This document shows positions 54,267-62,948 of a DNA stretch of 64,000 nt, in pieces. The stretch is taken from NCBI GenBank assembly GCA_046704255.1, contig JBJKSH010000164.1, positions 4,116-68,115 on the forward strand, read 5' to 3'. Source of the DNA: FEN-1297 sp046704255 (GTDB taxonomy: Bacteria; Bacteroidota; Ignavibacteria; Ignavibacteriales; Ignavibacteriaceae). Both the position numbers and the translations under genes were made by a program. Within the stretch, counting starts at the first letter, position 1. Each line of letters starts with the position of its first letter. The notes under the pieces were generated by a model. The model was not told where the DNA came from. It did not search any database and was given only the letters and a program-made list of their open reading frames with translations.

Positions 54267-55811
54267 TCATAACGGTATATTTCCGTGTTTCTTTTTCGGG
54301 TTCCTATCTACTTTTGTTTTTAATAATTTAAATGAATTGATAAGCTTTATTTTTGTCTCCTCCGGTAAAATGATGTCGTCTAAATAACCTCTTTCGGCAG
54401 CAATATATGGATTTGCAAACTTTTCAATGTACTCAGATAATTTTTTCTCTAGTTCTGCATCCGGATTTTCGGCTTTGGAAATTTCTTTCTTAAAAATAAT
54501 TTCCACGGCACCTTTTGGCCCCATAACCGCAATTTCCGCAGTAGGCCAGGCAAAATTAAAATCCCCCCTAATATGTTTTGAGTTCATAACATCATAAGCG
54601 CCGCCGTAAGCTTTACGTGTAATAACCGTAACTTTGGGCACCGTAGCTTCGCAAAAGGCATACAAAAGCTTGGATCCATGTCTTATTATTCCGTTCCATT
54701 CTTGTTCGGTACCTGGCAAAAATCCGGGAACATCTACAAGCACAAGAAGAGGTATGTTAAACGCATCGCAAAATCTTACAAACCTGGCACCCTTAACAGA
54801 AGCATTTATATCCAGCACGCCTGCAAGTATCTGCGGCTGATTTGCAACAACTCCAACAGACATTCCGCCTATCCTTGCAAATCCAACAATTATGTTCTCG
54901 GCATACTGCGAATGAACTTCAAGGAAATCATTTTCGTCAATAAGCAGGTTTATTATCTGCTTCATATCGTAAGGCTTATTAGGATTTTCCGGCACAATTC
55001 CGTTAAGCCTGGAATCCGGCATTAAAGTGTTGAAGTTGAATTCTTTATCAGCCGGCCTGTCCATAAAATTAAGCGGCAGATAATCCATAAGGCGCCTAAC
55101 ATTCAGCAAAGTTTCAATTTCATTTTCATTTATAAAATGGGCTACTCCGCTTTTAGTCGAATGAGTTTCTGCACCGCCCAGGTCTTCAAAGCTTACATTT
55201 TCGTGAGTTACGGTTTTAACAACATTTGGCCCGGTAACAAACATATAGCTTGTATTTTTAACCATAAAAATAAAATCTGTAATTGCCGGGGAATAAACTG
55301 CTCCGCCAGCACACGGCCCCATAACAACCGATATTTGAGGAATAACTCCGGAAGCTAGTGTATTCAATAAAAAGATATCAGCATAACCGCCAAGGCTTAC
55401 AACCCCTTCCTGAATTCTAGCCCCGCCGGAATCATTCAACCCAATTACAGGGATGCCGGCTTTCATTGCAAGATTTATAACTTTAATAATTTTTTCAGCA
55501 TGGGTTTCCGATAAGGAGCCGCCGAACACCGTAAAATCCTGGCTGAACAAGGCAACCGGTCTTCCGTTTATTTTAGCAAAACCTGTAACAACACCGTCAC
55601 CGGGGTAATGCAGTTTATTTAACCCAAAATCCGTCGCCCGGTGTTTAACAAACATATCAATTTCATCAAAGCTCCCTTCGTCAATCAACAAATCGATTCT
55701 TTCTCTGGCAGTAAGTTTTCCTTTTTCGTGCTGCTTTTTAATTTTATCCGTACCGCCGCCGCTTTTTGCACTTTCCTTCTTTGTTTTTAATTCTTCTATG
55801 TTGTTACCCAT
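54267..55811 (-). CDS. Acyl-CoA carboxylase carboxyltransferase subunit (propionyl-CoA/methylmalonyl-CoA type)
   Basis: This 514-residue subunit belongs to the biotin-dependent carboxyltransferase family (propionyl-CoA carboxylase beta, or methylmalonyl-CoA decarboxylase alpha). The N-terminal half has GKLTARERIDLLIDEGSF and DSGGARIQEGVVSLGGYADI, and the C-terminal half has VDVPGFLPGTEQEWNGIIRH and ITRKAYGGAYDVMNSKH. Both crotonase-like domains are complete. No biotin carrier or carboxylase subunit is encoded next to it, so those must lie elsewhere. It would transfer carboxyl groups in propionate metabolism or work in a sodium-pumping decarboxylase. Confidence 0.92.
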   Translation of the reverse strand: MGNNIEELKTKKESAKSGGGTDKIKKQHEKGKLTARERIDLLIDEGSFDEIDMFVKHRATDFGLNKLHYPGDGVVTGFAKINGRPVALFSQDFTVFGGSLSETHAEKIIKVINLAMKAGIPVIGLNDSGGARIQEGVVSLGGYADIFLLNTLASGVIPQISVVMGPCAGGAVYSPAITDFIFMVKNTSYMFVTGPNVVKTVTHENVSFEDLGGAETHSTKSGVAHFINENEIETLLNVRRLMDYLPLNFMDRPADKEFNFNTLMPDSRLNGIVPENPNKPYDMKQIINLLIDENDFLEVHSQYAENIIVGFARIGGMSVGVVANQPQILAGVLDINASVKGARFVRFCDAFNIPLLVLVDVPGFLPGTEQEWNGIIRHGSKLLYAFCEATVPKVTVITRKAYGGAYDVMNSKHIRGDFNFAWPTAEIAVMGPKGAVEIIFKKEISKAENPDAELEKKLSEYIEKFANPYIAAERGYLDDIILPEETKIKLINSFKLLKTKVDRNPKKKHGNIPL

Positions 55812-55998
55812 TACAATTTAATAATTTAATATGAGGGCTAAAATTTATATTTTTAAGTTAAGTTACGCAAATACAAAATAAATAACCGTACCCTGCTTCC
55901 TGCCTGCCTTACCATTGGGAGAGGGTTTGTTCAATCTTACATAACTTCAATTAGCAACAGGTAAAATTTCCACACAAAATTTATTAAGTGAATAATTT

Positions 55999-56790
55999 TT
56001 ACCGATTTCCTGCGTCCAGTGCAAGCATTGAATTTTCATGCAGGGATAATGAATTTTCAATTTTTTGCCTTATTTCAGCAAAATAATTGTCTTCTTTTGC
56101 AGAAATTAATTGGCGGTTTATTTTAAAAGAGTCAATAATCGTACCGGGGTGTTTTTTCATTAATAAGATTAACGACGAAAGCTCCAGAGCTTCGGAAATA
56201 TTTGTAGTAGAAATTAATAACGGAACTTTAAAATCTTCCGCTGTTTTTTTAATTAAAAATTTTATTTCTTTTTTAGTTTCCCCAAATAGATTTTTTAACG
56301 GGTCATCCAGCAAAATTAATTTCGGTTCTACAGCCAGCGCTCTTGCCAGCGAAATTCTAAATCTAAATCCTAAACTTTTATTATCGGGATAATGATCTTC
56401 ATAACCGGTTAATCCGACAAAAGATATCAACACTTTCAATTTTTCAGTATCATAATTTTTATTTTTTAGTTTTAAAGCGAACTCGATATTTTTTGTAACA
56501 TTCAGCCAGGGGAAAGAAGAAGGTTCTTCCGGTATGTAAGCAATTGAACCGTCCGGTGTTTTATATTCATTTCCTGATAAGTAAACTTTACCGTTAGTTT
56601 GGAAATCTACCGCAGCTAAAATTTTAAGAAGAGTTGTTTTACCGGCACCAAACGGGGCTAACAGGGCAGTTATATTCATCCTGCTTGCAACAGCATCAAT
56701 TTCAAAATTTACGTCTTCTAGAATTAATTGCCCGGTACCGGCAAATCCTTGAATAAATTTCGAAATATTTTCCGTTTTTAATAAAATCAT
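55999..56790 (-). CDS. ABC transporter ATPase with degenerate catalytic motifs (NitT/TauT-like)
   Basis: This 263-residue ABC-type ATPase matches the nitrate/taurine subfamily in layout. Walker A reads APFGAGKTT (45-53) and retains Lys51. The rest is worn: Q-loop position 88 is Glu in IPEEP, the signature LSGGM is replaced by KSLGF near 138-142, Walker B ends LLDDP with Asp163 in place of the catalytic Glu, and the usual His of the H-loop is Thr196 in STTN. It may have low or no ATPase activity. The permease gene lies 7 bases upstream. No substrate-binding protein is encoded nearby. Confidence 0.85.
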   Translation of the reverse strand: MILLKTENISKFIQGFAGTGQLILEDVNFEIDAVASRMNITALLAPFGAGKTTLLKILAAVDFQTNGKVYLSGNEYKTPDGSIAYIPEEPSSFPWLNVTKNIEFALKLKNKNYDTEKLKVLISFVGLTGYEDHYPDNKSLGFRFRISLARALAVEPKLILLDDPLKNLFGETKKEIKFLIKKTAEDFKVPLLISTTNISEALELSSLILLMKKHPGTIIDSFKINRQLISAKEDNYFAEIRQKIENSLSLHENSMLALDAGNR

Positions 56791-56797
56791 TTTTTAA

Positions 56798-57559
56798 TTA
56801 AACGGTACCCCAGTGAAAAAATTTATTTTTTAAATATTTTAATGTATACAAGCCTGCAAACAATGTAATCCCGGTAATTATTGATGCGGAAAAAAGCGCC
56901 GACAAATCTTTATAATTTAATGCCTGCTTGAAAATGCTTCCCAAACCGTACCCGCCTTTAATAAATTCAAAGATTATTAAAATTGTCCATAAGTAATAAT
57001 GCAGTTCAATTATACTGCCGGCAAGCTTATGCTGGATAGAATTCCAGATAATTTTATTTGAAATTATTTTTTCATCCGCACCAAGCGACCTGGCGGTATC
57101 AACATAATTATTATTTATGTGTGAAAGTTCTAGTTGAAATTTATTTATCAACGAAAAGAACACCACACAAAAAGCAAATGCAAATGTTATTAAGAAAGAA
57201 TCCGGGAACCAGTATATTAAAAACAAGCCGAGTATCGCCGCCGGTATATACTTGGAAAACCAATTAAGAGAAATAAAAAAATATTTAATAAAATGATTAT
57301 CTTTAATTAAAAATTCTTTTAAGAGAAAAATTAAAAAATAAGAGAAGGCGATTGATAAATAAATTACAGATACTGTCGATAAAAAGTTTACGGGGAGATG
57401 ATAAACATTCCATAATGCGCCGAATGATAAAATTACAACCGAAGGGCTAGGAAGAATTTCATTTGCAGGAAGAATAAATTCAAATAATAAAATCCAGAGG
57501 ATTATATACGCAGTCAAAAAGTAAAAAATATTTTTAAAAAAATTTCTTCCCGATATCAT
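56798..57559 (-). CDS. ABC transporter permease (NitT/TauT-like)
   Basis: This 253-residue inner-membrane permease has six or so helices and an EAA-type cytoplasmic loop TARSLGADEKIISNKIIWNS that would dock on the adjacent ATPase. ILPANEILPSPSVVILSFGA near the N-terminus is the usual opening of nitrate/taurine-type permeases. It is probably co-transcribed with the degenerate ATPase gene. The substrate is unknown. Confidence 0.85.
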   Translation of the reverse strand: MISGRNFFKNIFYFLTAYIILWILLFEFILPANEILPSPSVVILSFGALWNVYHLPVNFLSTVSVIYLSIAFSYFLIFLLKEFLIKDNHFIKYFFISLNWFSKYIPAAILGLFLIYWFPDSFLITFAFAFCVVFFSLINKFQLELSHINNNYVDTARSLGADEKIISNKIIWNSIQHKLAGSIIELHYYLWTILIIFEFIKGGYGLGSIFKQALNYKDLSALFSASIITGITLFAGLYTLKYLKNKFFHWGTV

Positions 57560-57614
57560 AATTTAATAAGTGAATTAATTCCGGCAATGAATATATTGAA
57601 TGCTTGTCAATATA

Positions 57615-58262
57615 TCAATAATTTTTAAGAAAAGGATTATCTGCCTTTTCCAACCCGATTTTACTGCTTGCACCATGGCCGGGATAAATTAATACATTGT
57701 CCGGCAGTGAAAATAATTTTACTTTTATAGAATTAAGCAGCGCATCGTAATCACCGCCCCAAAGATCCGTCCTGCCGATGCTGTTCTTAAATAAAACATC
57801 ACCGGTAATACAAAATGCTTCTGCAGGAAAATAAATGCAATATTCGCCCGGTGTATGCCCCGGAGTAAAAAGAAAAATCATTTTTGATTTGCCTAAATAA
57901 AGTTGTAATTCCTCGGATAAATATTTATCGGGTTTAGGCAGTGTTTTTATCGTTAGATTAAATGCATTTGCTTGTTGTACGGCACTTTCCAATAGGAATA
58001 AATCTTCTTCAGGTATATAATACTCGGGATAAAATTTCTTTTTAACAAAATAGCTGCCTAAAATGTGGTCGATATGGCAGTGTGTGTTTATTAAATATTT
58101 AAGCTTTAGATCATTTCCATCAACATAGTTTTTCAGCTTTTCTTCCTCGTCTTTATTTGAGCAGCCGGGATCTATTACAGCACATTCTTTGGTGCTTTCA
58201 TCCCAAACAATATACGTGTTTTCAGAAAAGAGATTAAATTCAAATGATTTGATTACAAGCAT
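57615..58262 (-). CDS. Metallo-beta-lactamase-fold hydrolase (glyoxalase II-like)
   Basis: This 215-residue cytosolic hydrolase has the zinc-site motif THCHIDHILG (about 60-69), then FTPGHTPGEYCIYF, ITGDVLFKNSIGRTDLWGGD and YPGHGASSKIGLEKADNPF. This is the layout of the YcbL/glyoxalase II group, which hydrolyses thioesters such as S-lactoylglutathione. The first 60 residues open with SFEFNLFSENTYIVWDEST, typical of the family. It lies between aroC and the ABC permease gene on the same strand. The true substrate is not certain. Confidence 0.9.
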   Translation of the reverse strand: MLVIKSFEFNLFSENTYIVWDESTKECAVIDPGCSNKDEEEKLKNYVDGNDLKLKYLINTHCHIDHILGSYFVKKKFYPEYYIPEEDLFLLESAVQQANAFNLTIKTLPKPDKYLSEELQLYLGKSKMIFLFTPGHTPGEYCIYFPAEAFCITGDVLFKNSIGRTDLWGGDYDALLNSIKVKLFSLPDNVLIYPGHGASSKIGLEKADNPFLKNY

Positions 58263-58331
58263 TTATTTTCCATAATTAAAATACCAAAGCCGGCTTTAAG
58301 ATTATATTTTTTCTGTTAAATGAACCAACCG

Positions 58332-59543
58332 TCATTTTTTAAAATTATATTTTAATCTTGATTTTAGTTTTTTAACGTAACTATTATAATTGTCTTTAGT
58401 CTCTTCTATGGAATCTCCACCGAATTTTAACAGGAAGAATTTTGCAAGACTCCAGGCAAGCATCGACTCGGCAATTACCGCGCATGCAGGTACTGCAACA
58501 AAATCACTTCTCTCCCGTCTTGCATCGACCTTTTTCATCGTTTTTAAATCAACGCTTTCAATAGGGCTCATAAGAGTTGCAATAGGCTTCATTGCAGCAT
58601 GAACTATTATAGGCATTCCGGTAGAAATGCCGCCTTCAATTCCGCCGGCTCTATTTGTTTTACGAGTAATGGAGTCTCCCTTCATAATTATTTCATCGTG
58701 AGATTTGGAACCGGGCATTAAAGCTGCCGTAAAGCCTGTTCCGATTGACACTCCTTTAACAGCATTTATAGACATGATTGTTTGTGCAATTTCAGCATCC
58801 AGTTTGGTATCATAATGAACGAAGCTGCCGAGACCAACGGGAACTCCGGTAGCAACCGCATAAAAAGTCCCGCCTAGAGTATCGCCTTTTTTCTTTGCCT
58901 GTTTAATTTTATTTATTATTTTTTCTTCGTGCTCCTTATCAAGCACTCTTACATCGCTTAGGTCTGCTTTTTTTGATAAACTCCAGCCGGTAAAATTCTT
59001 GGGTAAATTATTATCAAATAAATTTTCACTAAAGTTTTTTTGCGGAAATATTCCGCCGATACTTTCCACAAAGCTGCCAATGGAAATTCCAAACTCTTCT
59101 AGAAATTTTCTTGCAACCGAACATGCTGCAACTCTAGCAGCAGTTTCCCTTGCACTCGAACGTTCAATAGAATTACGGATATCGTTAAAATTATACTTGG
59201 TCACGCCTACAAGGTCTGCATGTCCGGGTCGTGGAATAATTATCTTTTCAACATCGGCAGTTCTCTTATCCGGTGTCATTTTTTCAATCCAATTTTCCCA
59301 ATCCTTATTTTTAACCAATAATGAAATCGGAGAGCCGAGTGTTTTTTGAAACCTTATACCGGATAAAATTTCCGCAGTATCGGATTCAATTTTCATTCTA
59401 TGTCCTCTGCCGTAACCCATTTGTCTTCTTTTCAAATGGAAATTAATATACTCATTCTCTATTTTAATATTAGAAGGAAAGCCTTCCACAATTGTAGTTA
59501 AAGCCTTGCCGTGAGACTCACCCGCGGTAAGAAATCTTATCAT
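58332..59543 (-). CDS. aroC: Chorismate synthase
   Basis: This 403-residue enzyme converts EPSP to chorismate in the last step of the shikimate pathway, using reduced FMN. Signatures are FLTAGESHGKALT at the N-terminus, RRQMGYGRGHRMKIESD, RPGHADLVGVTKYNF, SARETAARVAACSVAR and later GGIEGGISTGMPIIVHAAMK with RRERSDFVAVPACAVIAESM. The ATG at 59543 has CAGGAGT before it. It is slightly longer than the E. coli enzyme (361), as is usual for this type. A terminator separates it from degQ upstream. Confidence 0.97.
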   Translation of the reverse strand: MIRFLTAGESHGKALTTIVEGFPSNIKIENEYINFHLKRRQMGYGRGHRMKIESDTAEILSGIRFQKTLGSPISLLVKNKDWENWIEKMTPDKRTADVEKIIIPRPGHADLVGVTKYNFNDIRNSIERSSARETAARVAACSVARKFLEEFGISIGSFVESIGGIFPQKNFSENLFDNNLPKNFTGWSLSKKADLSDVRVLDKEHEEKIINKIKQAKKKGDTLGGTFYAVATGVPVGLGSFVHYDTKLDAEIAQTIMSINAVKGVSIGTGFTAALMPGSKSHDEIIMKGDSITRKTNRAGGIEGGISTGMPIIVHAAMKPIATLMSPIESVDLKTMKKVDARRERSDFVAVPACAVIAESMLAWSLAKFFLLKFGGDSIEETKDNYNSYVKKLKSRLKYNFKK

Positions 59544-59574
59544 TATTACTCCTGTTAAAGTGAAAGGTAAATAT

Positions 59575-59600
59575 AAAAAAAACGCCCGACTTTGCGGGCG
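59575..59600 (-). terminator. Intrinsic terminator after the DegQ-like gene
   Basis: On the minus strand CGCCCG (59595-59600) and CGGGCG (59583-59588) form a GC stem with a 6-base loop, followed by eight U residues (59575-59582). It lies 21 bases after the protease stop and just before aroC. This is the clearest rho-independent terminator in the window. Confidence 0.85.
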
Positions 59601-59621
59601 CTGTTTGGAAAAATTTTATAT

Positions 59622-61118
59622 TTATTTTGAATTCGGAACTTCCAATCCGACAAACATACTGTTTCCTTTGGAATCCTGAACTTTTAATAATACCGCAGAT
59701 CCCTTTTTACCATTCACTTCTTTCTTAAATTGGGAAACATTATCAACAGGTTTTCTATTAACTTCAGTAATAACTAGTCCACTTCCAAGGTTCTGATTTT
59801 GTGCCGGGCTGTATGGTGCAACGTCGGTTATCATTACTCCGTGCTCAACCTTATATTCGGATTTATCTTTAGCTGTAAGATTTCTAACTGAAATCCCCAC
59901 ACCTTTCAGAGTAGCAGTTTCGGTTTCGGAATTATTATTATTCTTTTCCGATTCATTATTATTAGAAACATCCTCAGTTTTATTTCCGGTGCTTCTTTCT
60001 TTAAGAGTAACTTTCCTGTTTATAATTTTCCCGTCCCTAAAAATCGTAAGATCCACAGTACTGCCGGCAGGCATTTCAGCAACTATACTTTGCAGTTCGT
60101 TTGCCTTATTAACGGGCTTGCCGTCAACTTTTAAAATTACATCACCTGCTTTAATATCTTCTTTGGAAGCAGCACCGCCGGGAACAACCTTCTGAATTAT
60201 TACACCGTGAGGTTCATTCATTCCCAGTGCTTTTGCGGTTGCATCATCAACCTCCTGAATTTCAACGCCAATATAACCGCGCTTAACTTTGCCGTATGCA
60301 ATAAGCTGTTTTGTAACAGATTTTACCAGGTTAATAGGAATAGCAAAACCATAACCAATAAATGTTCCGGTTCCCTGCGTTGCAATTGCAGAATTTATTC
60401 CTATAACCGCACCGGATAAGTCTACCAAAGCGCCGCCGCTGTTTCCAGGATTAATCGGTGCATCCGTTTGAATATAATCTTCTATTCCGTATCCGTTATT
60501 CACATTCAAACCTAAATGACCTCTGCCAAGTGCGCTAACAATTCCTGCAGTTACGGTAGATGTTAAGGATAACGGGTTTCCTATAGCCATAACCCACTGA
60601 CCGACCTTTATACTGTCTGAATTTCCCAGGTATGCAGCAGGTAAATTATGAGCATCAATTTTAATAACGGCCAAATCTGTGTTTGGATCCGTACCCACAA
60701 CTTTAGCTGTAAAAACTCTTTTATCATATAAACCTACTCTTACAGAAGTAGCATTCTTAACAACATGATAATTTGTAACTATGTATCCGTCCGGTGATAT
60801 AATAATACCGCTGCCGGAACCTTCTTCTTCTTTAGGAAGATCCTGGAACGGGAAAAAGAAGAAGTGACCATGAGGGTTATCTGTTTTGGATACAACTGTT
60901 ATCTGTACAATTTCCGGTGTAACAGATTTTGCTACCTGAATAAAAGCTTTACTGAATGTACTTGCATCGGCATCAAATTTAACCGGCGGTGTTGCAGAGC
61001 CTATGTTAACATCCGCTAAACTTGGTCTTACCAATCCAAACCCCGATACCAATATCGCACCGAATACAATTCCAATTACAACAAGTGCCAAAGCACCCCA
61101 TATTCCTTTAGATTTCAT
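59622..61118 (-). CDS. DegQ/HtrA-type periplasmic serine protease
   Basis: This 498-residue protease degrades or refolds envelope proteins. It has an N-terminal membrane segment (ALALVVIGIVFGAILVSGFG). The trypsin-like domain contains catalytic His118 (TNYHVV), Asp148 (NTDLAVIKID) and Ser227 (PGNSGGAL), and two PDZ domains follow, about 265-370 (GYIGVEIQEVDDATAKALGM) and 405-495. A low-complexity Asn/Glu/Ser linker separates the PDZ domains. A strong GGAGGAAA lies before the ATG. The GC-rich terminator follows it. Confidence 0.95.
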   Translation of the reverse strand: MKSKGIWGALALVVIGIVFGAILVSGFGLVRPSLADVNIGSATPPVKFDADASTFSKAFIQVAKSVTPEIVQITVVSKTDNPHGHFFFFPFQDLPKEEEGSGSGIIISPDGYIVTNYHVVKNATSVRVGLYDKRVFTAKVVGTDPNTDLAVIKIDAHNLPAAYLGNSDSIKVGQWVMAIGNPLSLTSTVTAGIVSALGRGHLGLNVNNGYGIEDYIQTDAPINPGNSGGALVDLSGAVIGINSAIATQGTGTFIGYGFAIPINLVKSVTKQLIAYGKVKRGYIGVEIQEVDDATAKALGMNEPHGVIIQKVVPGGAASKEDIKAGDVILKVDGKPVNKANELQSIVAEMPAGSTVDLTIFRDGKIINRKVTLKERSTGNKTEDVSNNNESEKNNNNSETETATLKGVGISVRNLTAKDKSEYKVEHGVMITDVAPYSPAQNQNLGSGLVITEVNRKPVDNVSQFKKEVNGKKGSAVLLKVQDSKGNSMFVGLEVPNSK

Positions 61119-61194
61119 TTTATATTTCCTCCGATTTATTTTCTTTCATAATTATTTCTTTTTTATATAATCTGATTTCAATTTTTTACAATTA

Positions 61195-61935
61195 CTATTT
61201 TAACAACTTAAGTGTCTGAATTCCTTTAAAATCAGGTATATGAAACATCAAGTGTTTCTCCATAAAGTTTATTGCCCTATCGGCAATAGTAATACTTTTG
61301 TTTTCAATCTTTTTACTGTTCTTTAGACAAATTAAATAATTAAAAAGTTCCGAAGAAATTGAACTTGATGCCGGATGGTTTGTCTTACAATCTTTACAAA
61401 ATATACCAAATTCATAGCTATAAGACAATTCACTTACTGTTAAATTTGCTTTACCGCATATCGGGCATTTGTCTAATTGCAAACCGTAGCCAAGTTCAGT
61501 TAAGAAAAAGAGTAAAAACCTGCTAAATAGTATTACCGCTGCTTCGTTAGATGCTTCGAATAAGGAAATGATTCTTACTACTCCATTGAACAGCCTCACA
61601 TTAACTTCATGATCAACAGTTAATTTTTTTAGCAGTTCAATTACGGCTTGAGAATATTTTAGTTTATCAAAATCTTCTCTTATTCCCGGAAAGAAGGATA
61701 GAAGATCCGCACCTGAAATAAACTGCAGTTCCCGGTTTTCTTTTTGATAAACAATAACTTGTATATGATTTATCGGCTCGACTATTAATCCTATTTTGGA
61801 TTTGGGACTTCTTCCTCCTTTTATTATAGACGAGAACTTTCCGTAATCTTTGGAATAAAGAGTAACAATGTTACTTGTGTCTCCGTAATTTAATTTACTT
61901 AAAACTACGGCTTCGGTTTTAATTATTTCACTCAT
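61195..61935 (-). CDS. recO: DNA repair protein RecO
   Basis: This 246-residue protein loads RecA with RecFR and anneals single strands. The N-terminal OB fold begins IKTEAVVLSKLNYGDTSNIV, the middle is helical, and a zinc finger CPICGKANLTVSELS, with FCKDC later, fits the C-terminal half. Length is normal. Its ATG shares a 4-base ATGA overlap with the mtnA stop, so the two genes are probably co-translated. It is transcribed away from pfkB and mtnA, as the last gene of that group. Confidence 0.94.
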   Translation of the reverse strand: MSEIIKTEAVVLSKLNYGDTSNIVTLYSKDYGKFSSIIKGGRSPKSKIGLIVEPINHIQVIVYQKENRELQFISGADLLSFFPGIREDFDKLKYSQAVIELLKKLTVDHEVNVRLFNGVVRIISLFEASNEAAVILFSRFLLFFLTELGYGLQLDKCPICGKANLTVSELSYSYEFGIFCKDCKTNHPASSSISSELFNYLICLKNSKKIENKSITIADRAINFMEKHLMFHIPDFKGIQTLKLLK

Positions 61936-62948
61936 CTAATAAAGTTATAAGGAAATAAATTTAAACTTTCCTCGGTAATTATACCTGTGATGAGATGAGA
62001 AGGTGTTACGTCAAATGCCGGTGAAAAAGTGTTGTAATGTTGCGGCGCAACCGGTACGCCGTTAAAAGTATTTAATTCTTTTTTACTGCGGTGCTCAATA
62101 ACAATTTCCTGCCCGCTTGCTATTTTACGGTCGATTGTAGTTGTTGGTGCGGCAATGTAAAAAGGTATGCTATGAAAGTTGCAAAGAACCGCTAGATTAT
62201 ATGTACCTATTTTATTTGCGGTATCTCCGTTCAGAGCTATTCTGTCTGCACCAACTACAACAAGATCAATTTTATTTTGCTGCATTAAAACTGCCGCCAT
62301 TGAATCCGATTGAAATGCAAACGGGATGCCGCTTCTATCCAGCTCAAAGGCAGTTAAGCGAGAACCCTGCAAAAGGGGGCGTGTTTCATCCGCATAAACA
62401 AATTCAACCAGGCCGTTTTCGTATCCTGTTTTTATTACATTAAAAGCGGTACCATCTCCGCCGGTTGCCAATTTACCAGTATTGCAATGCGTTAACACGG
62501 TAGATTTTTTTTTAAAAACCGCCAGACCGTTTTCACCAATCTTTTTACATTTTATAATATCATCTTTATGTATTTCAATTGCCTTGTTAAGAATTTTTTC
62601 ATAGGCATTATTATAATTCTGCAGGCTAAGGAATGATTTCTTAACATCATCCAGCACAGTAAAAAGGTTAACTGCTGTTGGCCTTGTACTTTTTAGTCTT
62701 TCGTAGGCCAGGAGAAATTTTTCTTTTGCTTGATTGGAAGGAACATTTTGAAGAGAAAGAGCAAGCGCATAGGCAGCGGTAACTCCTATTTGAGGGGCAC
62801 CGCGGACTTCCAGCTTTTCAATTGCTTCAGCTATCCGGTTATAATCGACGGTTTCAATATAAACTTCTTCAAGCGGAAGTTTTGTTTGATCCAGAAAAAT
62901 GAATTTATTTTCTTCAAACTTAACGGCAAAATATTCTTTATTTTTCAT
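61932..62948 (-). CDS. mtnA: S-methyl-5-thioribose-1-phosphate isomerase
   Basis: This 338-residue enzyme turns 5-methylthioribose 1-phosphate into methylthioribulose 1-phosphate in the methionine salvage pathway. It belongs to the eIF2B-like family. The catalytic Cys at about 155 (THCNTGKLATGGDGTA) and Asp at about 235 (VVGADRIALNGDTANKIGT) are both present, and YADETRPLLQGSRLTAFEL is a family signature. An N-terminal RGAPQIGVTAAYALAL segment is also typical. The start overlaps the pfkB-family gene by 11 bases. Confidence 0.95.
   Translation of the reverse strand: MKNKEYFAVKFEENKFIFLDQTKLPLEEVYIETVDYNRIAEAIEKLEVRGAPQIGVTAAYALALSLQNVPSNQAKEKFLLAYERLKSTRPTAVNLFTVLDDVKKSFLSLQNYNNAYEKILNKAIEIHKDDIIKCKKIGENGLAVFKKKSTVLTHCNTGKLATGGDGTAFNVIKTGYENGLVEFVYADETRPLLQGSRLTAFELDRSGIPFAFQSDSMAAVLMQQNKIDLVVVGADRIALNGDTANKIGTYNLAVLCNFHSIPFYIAAPTTTIDRKIASGQEIVIEHRSKKELNTFNGVPVAPQHYNTFSPAFDVTPSHLITGIITEESLNLFPYNFIR

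Noticed and set aside
58282..58300. Palindrome AAAGCCGGCTTT upstream of the hydrolase gene
   Set aside because: It has no loop and no T run in the right place, so it cannot be called a terminator, and it is too short to call an operator.
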